This document shows positions 1 to 4,795 of a stretch of 9,468 nucleotides of DNA, one piece after another; within the stretch, counting starts at the first letter, position 1; every line of letters starts with the position of its first letter. Source of the stretch: an uncultured Lachnospiraceae bacterium (GTDB lineage Bacteria; Bacillota; Clostridia; Lachnospirales; Lachnospiraceae). Below the pieces are notes generated by a model that did no database searches, was not told where the DNA came from, and worked only from the letters and a program-made list of their open reading frames with translations. The position numbers and the translations under genes are program-made. Where the stretch lies: contig CAMOZD010000027.1 of NCBI GenBank assembly GCA_946630645.1, positions 1 through 9,468 on the forward strand, given 5' to 3'.

Positions 1-1354
1 AGACCAGTCCTGGGGCTACCAGCAGAGTGGTTATTTCTGTCCTACCTCCCGCTATGGGAATGCCGTCCAGCTGATGGAACTGGTGGATACCCTTCACAAG
101 AACGGAATTGGTGTGATCGTGGATTTCGTACCGGTCCATTTCATCACTGACAATTACGCCCTGAGCCGGTTCGACGGCACAGCCATTTATGAGTACGCTG
201 ACCCTTCCAAGGGCTACAGCGAATGGGGAACCTGTAATTTCAACTATTACAGGGGAGAGGTCAGAAGCTTTCTCCAGTCCTCCGCTGCCTTTTGGATGGA
301 TCGATTCCATTTTGACGGAATCCGGATGGACGCCATCAGCAACGCCATATACTGGGGCGGGGATTCCTCCCGGGGCATCAATGAAGGCGCTCTTGATTTC
401 ATAAAGAATATGAATTCCGGCCTGCAGAAGATGTTTCCTACAGCTATGCTGATTGCCGAGGACTCCACCAGTTTTCCCAAGGTGACTGCGCCGGTGGAAT
501 ATGATGGTCTCGGTTTTGACTATAAGTGGGATATGGGTTGGATGAATGATACCCTGGACTTTTTCAGGATCCATCCCAATGACCGCCGTTTCCATTACCA
601 TGCCCTGTCCTTTTCCATGATGTATTTCTACCAGGAGAATTACCTGCTGCCCTTCTCCCACGATGAGGTGGTCCATGGTAAAGCTACAATCCTGCAGAAA
701 ATGTGGGGAGATTATGATTATAAGTTCCAGCAGGCCAAAACCCTCTACACCTATATGTTCACCCATCCGGGCAAAAAACTGAACTTTATGGGAAATGAGC
801 TGGGCCAGTTCCGGGAGTGGGATGAGAGAAAGGAATGTGACTGGATGCTGCTCCAGTATCCCAAGCATGATGCCTTTCGTAAGTTCCTGAAAAAACTGCA
901 CAAGCTTTATCTCAGTGAGCCTGCCTTCTACTGCCAGGAATATAACCAGGATAGTTTCCGCTGGATTGAGGTTGAGGCAGTAGAGAAGACCGTGTATGTC
1001 TACGAGCGGTCCTGCGGGGATGACAGGTTCATCGTGGTCATCAATGCCAGCGAGAACCAGTACAATGATTTTGAATTTGGCTATGACCACAATGCGGTTC
1101 TCCATGAAGTCCTGTCTGGGGAAAGGCAGGAGTTTGATGGTTATTTCGCCGGATCGGACGAGCCCGTAAAGGCAGAGCTGAAGGGCTATAAGTGGTGGAG
1201 ACGGAAATTCCATATCACGGTTCCTGCCCTGGGGGCAATCATTTACCGGGTAGAAATCCTTCCCGAACCTAAGACGGTGCCCATCCCCATGCTGGATGAA
1301 GCTTCCCGTAAAATAGACAGCAGGCATTCCGCTTCTGTGATCAAAACCAAATAG
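1..1354 (+). CDS. glgB: 1,4-alpha-glucan branching enzyme, 3' part (5' end outside window)
   Basis: GH13 branching enzyme that cuts an alpha-1,4-glucan chain and rejoins it by an alpha-1,6 bond during glycogen synthesis in the cytoplasm. The gene enters the window already open: codons start at position 2 and read DQSWGYQQSGYFCPTSRYG, the family's conserved block before the first internal Met at 74. Counting from that Met, the catalytic residues are visible: nucleophile Asp86 in GIRMDAISN (codon at 329), acid/base Glu129 in LIAEDSTSFPKVT, and Asp197 in LPFSHDEVVHGK. The last 100 or so residues form the C-terminal beta domain, ending IIYRVEI plus a short polar tail of about 30 residues. About 450 codons are present; the N-terminal CBM48 module and first part of the barrel are missing only because of the window edge. 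No sign of decay is seen. The rest of any glycogen operon would lie upstream. Confidence 0.96.
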   Translation, partial: DQSWGYQQSGYFCPTSRYGNAVQLMELVDTLHKNGIGVIVDFVPVHFITDNYALSRFDGTAIYEYADPSKGYSEWGTCNFNYYRGEVRSFLQSSAAFWMDRFHFDGIRMDAISNAIYWGGDSSRGINEGALDFIKNMNSGLQKMFPTAMLIAEDSTSFPKVTAPVEYDGLGFDYKWDMGWMNDTLDFFRIHPNDRRFHYHALSFSMMYFYQENYLLPFSHDEVVHGKATILQKMWGDYDYKFQQAKTLYTYMFTHPGKKLNFMGNELGQFREWDERKECDWMLLQYPKHDAFRKFLKKLHKLYLSEPAFYCQEYNQDSFRWIEVEAVEKTVYVYERSCGDDRFIVVINASENQYNDFEFGYDHNAVLHEVLSGERQEFDGYFAGSDEPVKAELKGYKWWRRKFHITVPALGAIIYRVEILPEPKTVPIPMLDEASRKIDSRHSASVIKTK

Positions 1355-1409
1355 TGGCCGGAAGTAGTCAGACGGATACCTGACAGCAGAACATAAATCT
1401 TCAGATTAT

Positions 1410-1436
1410 AACCTGCCCTCTGACGGAGGACAGGTT
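1410..1436 (+). other. Inverted repeat in the glgB-scpA gap
   Basis: AACCTG-C-CCTC and GAGG-A-CAGGTT form an 11-position stem with one C/A mismatch around the 5-nt loop TGACG. There is no T-run after it, so it is not a clear intrinsic terminator. The 3' arm contains GGAGGA, the best Shine-Dalgarno-like string before scpA, but it ends 20 nt upstream of the scpA ATG, which is too far for normal use. It may be a degenerate terminator of glgB or a structure influencing scpA translation; neither can be decided from sequence. Confidence 0.45.
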
Positions 1437-1450
1437 CCTGAGTTGGAAAG

Positions 1451-2191
1451 ATGAAAATAGATGTAAAGCTAGATGCATTTGAAGGTCCCCTGGATCTTCT
1501 TTTGCATTTAATAGAAAAGAATAAAGTAAATATTTATGACATTCCCATCGTGGAAATCACAGACCAGTACATGGAATATCTTCATAGCATGGAAGAGGGG
1601 GAATCTATGGATTCCCTCAGTGAGTTTCTGGTTATGGCGGCAACTCTTCTCCAGATCAAATCCAAAATGCTTCTGCCCAAGGAAGAGAAGGAGGAAGAGG
1701 AGGATCCCAGAGAGGAGCTGGTAAGGCGGCTTATGGAATATAAAATGTTCAAATATGCGGCCATGGAACTCAAGGATCTGAGTGTGGATGCCCAGAAGGT
1801 TTTCTACAGGGAAGAGAGTGTACCCAGGGAGATCCGCCAGTACCAGGAGCCGGTAGTGCCTGAGGAGATTGTCGGGGATCTGTCCCTGACCAAACTAAAT
1901 GAAGTGTTCCAGATGGTAATCCGCCGTAAAAAGGACATGGAAGACCCGGTCCGCAGCCATTTTGGCAAAATCCAGAAGGAGAAGTACCGGGTGGAGGACC
2001 GGATGAAAGATATCAGGAAGACGATCCGGGGTTTTAAAAGGATTAATTTCCGGACGCTTCTGGATATTCAGCCTTCCCGGGAGAAGGTGATTGTGACTTT
2101 TCTTGCGGTGCTCGAGCTTATGAAAATGGGTGAGCTGCAGGTGAGCCAGGAAGGGAATTTCGCCGAAATATATCTGGACGGCCCGGAATAG
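1451..2191 (+). CDS. scpA: Segregation and condensation protein A (ScpA)
   Basis: Kleisin subunit of the SMC-ScpAB condensin complex, which compacts and helps segregate the nucleoid. The protein has 246 residues, the usual length. The N-terminal domain begins with the family signature around DAFEGPLDLLLHLIEKNKV (residues 8-26) and YDIPIVEITDQYMEYL, which binds the SMC neck coiled coil. A highly acidic linker (EEKEEEEDPREE, about 78-89) follows. The C-terminal winged helix (about 190-246, FRTLLDIQPSREKVIVTFLAVLELM) binds the SMC head. The start is fixed by an in-frame stop at 1439-1441 and by the family N-terminus. The ribosome binding site is poor, only GGAAAG directly against the ATG. scpB lies 197 bp downstream, a wider gap than in most genomes where the two are nearly contiguous. 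Confidence 0.96.
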   Translation: MKIDVKLDAFEGPLDLLLHLIEKNKVNIYDIPIVEITDQYMEYLHSMEEGESMDSLSEFLVMAATLLQIKSKMLLPKEEKEEEEDPREELVRRLMEYKMFKYAAMELKDLSVDAQKVFYREESVPREIRQYQEPVVPEEIVGDLSLTKLNEVFQMVIRRKKDMEDPVRSHFGKIQKEKYRVEDRMKDIRKTIRGFKRINFRTLLDIQPSREKVIVTFLAVLELMKMGELQVSQEGNFAEIYLDGPE

Positions 2192-2204
2192 GGGTATCGG
2201 CTAT

Positions 2205-2224
2205 GGCTTTTGAAAGCCTTTTTT
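2205..2224 (+). terminator. Small intrinsic terminator after scpA
   Basis: GGCTTT and AAAGCC (2205-2210 and 2213-2218) pair around TG, or as a 5-bp stem with a 4-nt loop, directly followed by six T. The stem is short, so it may be weak. It lies 14 nt after the scpA stop and could reduce read-through into scpB. Confidence 0.5.
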
Positions 2225-2245
2225 GTGATAATCCGGCAGCTTATA

Positions 2246-2388
2246 GGGCTGTCTCAAAAAAAGTCATGCTATACCTGCGGATTTTCCTGTGCTGGGGACT
2301 TGCGGTGGTTTTGGACCAGGTATTTTTGCTGGAAGTTTTGAATTGTTGTTTTAATTTTTTTAGTAGATTTGGTTGGAAGTGAGTGCTT
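2246..2388. mobile_element. Possible insertion-sequence end remnant between scpA and scpB
   Basis: The string GGGCTGTCTCAAAAAAA at 2246-2262 closely resembles terminal inverted repeats of common Firmicutes insertion sequences, where GGGCTGTCTCAAAA-type ends recur. Read on the minus strand it gives the translation TFFETAL, which looks like the very end of a transposase frame, and this minus-strand frame is open through the gap. No transposase domain and no partner inverted repeat are visible, so at most a short remnant remains. The recognition rests on memory of IS ends, not a search. The T-rich 3' part (2340-2366) offers only weak promoter-like strings (TTGAAT, 17 nt, TAGTAG) for scpB. Confidence 0.3.
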
Positions 2389-3099
2389 ATGGAAGAGAAG
2401 AAAGTGGATGTGGTAAAAGAGGGAGAGGGCCTGTCGGAGGGTTTAGTTCTTGACAGGTTGTCGGAGGATGCTTCCGGCCAGGCGTATTTTGATGTGGAGG
2501 GTATGTCTGTCTCCTTGTCTGTGGAAGAGAAGGACAGGATCAAGGGTATTATTGAGGCGGTTCTTTTTACCATGGGTGATTCTGTGGAGCTGGCCCGGCT
2601 GGCGGAGGTGCTGGAGCTGGAGGCTGGTCAGGTGGAAGATCTGCTCCGGGAGATGCAGGCGGAGTATGGTGACCGGAAGCGGGGGATTACCTTGAAGGAG
2701 CTGGAAGGCTCCTGGCAGATTTGTACTAAGATTGAGACTTACGACTATATCAGAAAGTTGGTTTCCAGGCCTAAGAAGCGGTCTCTTACGGATGTTCTTC
2801 TGGAGACCCTGTCCATTATTGCCTATAAGCAGCCGGTGACCAGGCAGGAGATTGAAGCCATCCGTGGGGTAAAATGTGATTTTGCCGTTAATAAGCTTAT
2901 GGAATATGGTCTGATTAAGGAGCTGGGCAGGCTGGATACCATTGGTCATCCTATCGTTTTTGGGACGACGGAGGAGTTTCTGCGTTGTTTTGGGGTTTCT
3001 TCCATGGAGGAGTTGCCGGATATTGATGAGGTGAGGAAGCAGGGCTTTCTTGAGGAGGCTATTAATGAGGTGTCCTCGGCCATAGATGTTACCGTCTGA
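2389..3099 (+). CDS. scpB: Segregation and condensation protein B (ScpB)
   Basis: Partner of ScpA in the SMC condensin complex; dimers of ScpB bind the middle of ScpA. The ATG at 2389 gives 236 residues and has GGAAGTGAG just upstream; a GTG two codons earlier is possible. The core has two winged-helix domains: the first from about KDRIKGIIEAVLFTMGDSVEL, the second around RSLTDVLLETLSIIAYKQPV and TRQEIEAIRGV. The conserved IGHPIVFGTTEEFL follows. About 45 residues precede the core, acidic and of low complexity, so the protein is longer than the usual 190-200. An internal ATG at 2503 would give the usual length, with GGAGG only 2 nt before it. The last residues (AIDVTV) and the stop codon belong to the first unit of a 30-bp tandem repeat. 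Confidence 0.94.
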   Translation: MEEKKVDVVKEGEGLSEGLVLDRLSEDASGQAYFDVEGMSVSLSVEEKDRIKGIIEAVLFTMGDSVELARLAEVLELEAGQVEDLLREMQAEYGDRKRGITLKELEGSWQICTKIETYDYIRKLVSRPKKRSLTDVLLETLSIIAYKQPVTRQEIEAIRGVKCDFAVNKLMEYGLIKELGRLDTIGHPIVFGTTEEFLRCFGVSSMEELPDIDEVRKQGFLEEAINEVSSAIDVTV

Positions 3100-3230
3100 G
3101 GAGTTTCGGTCAAAGATGTTACCGTTTAAAGAGTTTCGATCATAGATGTTACCGTCTGAGGAGTTTCGGCCATAGATGTTACCGTCTGAGGAGTTTCGGC
3201 CATAGATGTTACCGTCTAAGGAGTCTCCGG
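3081..3230. repeat. 30-bp tandem repeat array overlapping the scpB stop codon
   Basis: Five head-to-tail units start at 3081, 3111, 3141, 3171 and 3201, each beginning CATAGATGTTACCGTCTGAG or a close variant; the last has one extra base, and a decayed sixth copy starts near 3231. Units 3 and 4 are identical and unit 2 is the most diverged among the first four. The first unit encodes the ScpB C-terminus IDVTV and its TGA; because the period is a multiple of three, the later units repeat IDVTV plus an in-frame stop (TAA, TGA, TGA, TAA). On the minus strand the units read as a decapeptide repeat (DGNIYGRNSS), judged to be a shadow. There is no strong dyad within a unit and no spacer, so this is not CRISPR. 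Confidence 0.95.
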
Positions 3231-3268
3231 TCATAAATGGTTATCTCTGGGAACTTTTGACAGCCTGT

Positions 3269-3286
3269 AAGGCCGGCTGGCCTTTT
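3269..3286 (+). terminator. Probable intrinsic terminator for scpB
   Basis: AAGGCC (3269-3274) and GGCCTT (3279-3284) form a perfect 6-bp stem around the tetraloop GGCT, with TTTT at the stem end and after it. It is the first such structure after the scpB repeat array and faces the convergent phosphoribosyltransferase gene. Confidence 0.55.
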
Positions 3287-3315
3287 AGAATCTATTAATA
3301 TATCTGTTAATATGG

Positions 3316-3389
3316 AAAAAAAAGAGGCATCCATGCAGGGATCTGGTCTTCCGGACAGGAAGAACCCGGACCACAGCTGGGTTGCCTCT
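3316..3389 (-). terminator. Intrinsic terminator of the minus-strand phosphoribosyltransferase gene
   Basis: Read on the minus strand, AGAGGCA (3389-3383) pairs perfectly with TGCCTCT (3329-3323), followed directly by a run of eight T (3323-3316 on the complement, one T shared with the stem). Inside the 53-nt loop a second perfect 6-bp hairpin, TCTTCC/GGAAGA (3347-3352 and 3358-3363), sits at the apex. It begins about 20 nt past the stop codon of the minus-strand gene. The loop is unusually long for a simple terminator. On the plus strand it could also stop transcripts from scpB, but the T-run there is imperfect. Confidence 0.75.
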
Positions 3390-3410
3390 ATTTATATATA
3401 GTTTTCTTCT

Positions 3411-4052
3411 TTACTTGAGTTCGGAATATCCGTAGCCATTTACCAGGGCCTCGATCCTCTGGCCATCCTTGCAATAGGGGCACTCGGACTTCTTGTAGGT
3501 ATGGTAGTTGGGAATGTCAGAGGTGGTAAAGAGGCTGTTGACGGGCATATGGCCATACTCAGAGATTGCGCTGAATATGGAGGAGATGCCGGCCAGCTTG
3601 CCCCCGTAGAACTCGATGCACTCCCAGCCCCGATTGATGGTGATGCCGGCGGTGACAGAAGCCATAAGAATGATTACATTACGGTCTTTGATCATGGGCT
3701 GGATGTTCTTACGGAAGAACATCTGTCCGTCGCTGTCGATCTCAGGGGTAACGATGTAGATGGATTTGTGCTGGTTGTGGGAAAAGAAGCCCTTCTCCGT
3801 AAGCTTCTCTGCCAGGAAAGCACCGATAACTTCTGTTCCGTCAAGGCATACGATAGTATCAACGATAGTGTTGTGCTTGTAAAGCTGTACCAGGGCATTG
3901 GCAGCTTCCTCAGCATTGGACTGACGGACCTTGATGGTAGTAAGATCAATAAAATAATTGACATGGGAATGTCTGGTAGCAAAATGGCCTGGGTATACGC
4001 CAAGCTTCAAATTGCAGGTTCTGGAATGAAATGTAATCTTGCGATTCTCCAT
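3411..4052 (-). CDS. Orotate phosphoribosyltransferase-like protein
   Basis: A 213-residue protein of the type I phosphoribosyltransferase fold, of a Clostridia family usually labelled orotate phosphoribosyltransferase-like. The start at 4052 (MENRKITFHS) has an excellent ribosome binding site, GAGGAGGGG, about 4 nt upstream; the frame runs further to 4094 without such a signal. VDTIVCLDGTEVIGAFLAEKL (about 64-84) fits the central strand-helix of the fold. NVIILMASVTAGITINR (125-141) sits where the PRPP-binding loop belongs, but the usual paired acidic residues are replaced by Met-Ala-Ser. I recall the same replacement in relatives, so it is probably a family trait. The C-terminus carries CPYC (Cys191, Cys194), a possible metal or redox pair. 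No pyrimidine genes are adjacent, so a role in UMP synthesis is uncertain. It stands alone with its own promoter and terminator. Confidence 0.8.
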   Translation of the reverse strand: MENRKITFHSRTCNLKLGVYPGHFATRHSHVNYFIDLTTIKVRQSNAEEAANALVQLYKHNTIVDTIVCLDGTEVIGAFLAEKLTEKGFFSHNQHKSIYIVTPEIDSDGQMFFRKNIQPMIKDRNVIILMASVTAGITINRGWECIEFYGGKLAGISSIFSAISEYGHMPVNSLFTTSDIPNYHTYKKSECPYCKDGQRIEALVNGYGYSELK

Positions 4053-4077
4053 GTAACCCCTCCTCTTTGAAATAATA

Positions 4078-4117
4078 TTACTGTTTAAAAACAAAAATTA
4101 CAGTCTATAAACAGTAA
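4078..4117. promoter_or_regulatory. Perfect 10-bp inverted repeat upstream of the phosphoribosyltransferase gene
   Basis: TTACTGTTTA at 4078-4087 and its exact reverse complement TAAACAGTAA at 4108-4117 are separated by 20 bp, so the half-sites are 30 bp apart, about three helical turns. The element lies between the predicted minus-strand -10 box and the start codon, about 25 bp upstream of the ATG at its near edge. It could be a paired repressor operator or a 5' UTR stem-loop. Confidence 0.6.
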
Positions 4118-4131
4118 GAGATCTTTTACTT

Positions 4132-4160
4132 ATTATAGCCCAATTATGATAAAAAATAAA
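4132..4160 (-). promoter_or_regulatory. Candidate promoter of the phosphoribosyltransferase gene
   Basis: On the minus strand a perfect -10 hexamer TATAAT lies at 4137-4132, with a weak -35 (TTTATT, 4160-4155) 17 bp upstream. Transcription would start near 4125 and give a leader of about 70 nt holding the 4078-4117 inverted repeat. Confidence 0.5.
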
Positions 4161-4500
4161 GACTTAAGTAGGGTATACTTTTGTTCGAAAGGATTAGTTC
4201 CCTCATTACGAAAATATTATGACAGAGAATCGAAATAGTTTTTTGTGGGGAAAGGAAGGAATTATATAGTTAAATAATTAACGATAAATATTTTAAAAGG
4301 ATATTTTTTTTACGAATTTCTTAAAAATAAGGGGCCAAATGGTTATGTTTAATTCCACAAAGAAAACATAGGTTTGACCAGTGTTTTTCCTTTATAATTG
4401 CGGTGAGACAAATATCCCGGGGAGATTTTTGTAATTTTCAGGAAAATGTTAACTGTAAAGTTGGCAAAAATGACATAAAAACAGCAGAAAGTTCCAGCGA
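4161..4500. other. Gene-free AT-rich intergenic region with scattered palindromes
   Basis: No credible gene is seen in these 340 bases. Contents: a Rex-like palindrome at 4267-4284 (listed separately); an inverted repeat TATGTTT (4344-4350) with AAACATA (4364-4370); a -10-like TATAAT at 4393-4398 preceded by TTGACC at only 13 bp, too close for a normal promoter; and ATTTTC/GAAAAT (4434-4439, 4442-4447) around AG. A 10-codon ORF at 4339-4371 has a GGGG string nearby but nothing supports it. The base composition is much more AT-rich than the flanking genes. Confidence 0.6.
4267..4284. promoter_or_regulatory. Rex-like palindrome (distal)
   Basis: GTTAA-ATAA-TTAAC at 4269-4282 is a perfect 5-bp inverted repeat. 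Over the 18-bp window it matches 12 of 14 fixed positions of the Firmicutes Rex consensus TTGTTAA-N4-TTAACAA. It lies about 300 bp upstream of the predicted operon start and about 215 bp from the minus-strand gene. AT-rich sequence makes chance matches more likely, so binding is only a suggestion. Confidence 0.35.
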
Positions 4501-4526
4501 TTTTCTGTTAAAAACCTAACAGAAAA
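4501..4526. promoter_or_regulatory. Perfect palindrome directly upstream of the decarboxylase promoter (Rex-like)
   Basis: TTTTCTGTTA (4501-4510) is followed after 6 nt by its exact reverse complement TAACAGAAAA (4517-4526). The element ends 3 bp before the -35 hexamer of the operon promoter, a typical regulator site. Its core matches 11 of 14 fixed positions of the Rex consensus TTGTTAA-N4-TTAACAA. Rex senses NADH/NAD+ and controls fermentation genes in Clostridia, which would suit a decarboxylase operon, but another regulator could own this palindrome. Confidence 0.6.
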
Positions 4527-4529
4527 TTA

Positions 4530-4558
4530 TTGATTATGGTTTGAAATTTTGATATGAT
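4530..4558 (+). promoter_or_regulatory. Probable housekeeping-sigma promoter of the decarboxylase operon
   Basis: TTGATT (4530-4535), a 17-bp spacer, then TATGAT (4553-4558). This is the best -35/-10 pair upstream of the operon. Transcription would start near 4565 and give a leader of about 230 nt. Confidence 0.65.
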
Positions 4559-4564
4559 TAATGC

Positions 4565-4795
4565 GATTACTCTAAGGGATTATAGGACCCTGGGAATAAG
4601 GGGCAGGCTGTTGCCGGGACCCCAGCCTGCAGCTGCCGGCAGAAGCCGGGGCCGGGTATGAGATGGCGGGGAGTTTTCCCCGGTTTTAAAAGAGATAACA
4701 AGTCCATGGTTTATGGGGATACTCCAGAGCTTTTATGCAGTATGTGCAGGGTGTGTTTCCATAGCCGAATTCATGTAATATATGGAGGGATTAAG
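4565..4795 (+). promoter_or_regulatory. Long structured leader of the decarboxylase operon
   Basis: About 230 nt separate the predicted start from the first gene. The 5' part is GC-rich and strongly self-complementary: GCAGGCTG (4603-4610) pairs with CAGCCTGC (4623-4630), CTGCCGGCAG (4633-4642) is a palindrome, and CGGGGA/TCCCCG (4667-4672, 4677-4682) forms a terminator-like hairpin. I do not recognise a known riboswitch class. The carboxyltransferase frame is open from an ATG at 4658, but without a ribosome binding site or family similarity, so this is treated as untranslated. Confidence 0.5.
4667..4687 (+). terminator. Terminator-like hairpin in the leader (possible attenuator)
   Basis: CGGGGA and TCCCCG form a perfect 6-bp stem around GTTT, followed by G and four T. 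It is about 100 nt after the predicted start and about 110 nt before the first gene. The short T-run makes it a weak candidate; if real, read-through would be a control point for the whole operon. Confidence 0.35.

Noticed and set aside
3081..3230. CRISPR array
   Set aside because: Units are contiguous with no unique spacers, no palindromic repeat and no cas genes nearby; it is a simple tandem repeat.
2443..3234. 263-codon minus-strand frame opposite scpB with a decapeptide repeat at its N-terminus
   Set aside because: It is the antisense of scpB plus the 30-bp array; the repeat only reflects a period divisible by three. No recognisable domain or supporting ribosome binding site.
4339..4371. 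Ten-residue ORF in the intergenic region
   Set aside because: Too short, no strong ribosome binding site and within AT-rich sequence where such ORFs arise by chance.
4372..4398. Promoter TTGACC to TATAAT
   Set aside because: The spacer is only 13 bp, too short for a sigma-70-type promoter, and no alternative good -35 is present.
4658..4795. 46-residue N-terminal extension of the first carboxyltransferase
   Set aside because: The frame is open but has no family similarity and no ribosome binding site at 4658, and it covers a terminator-like hairpin. The ATG at 4796 has GGAGGG at correct spacing and the family N-terminus.
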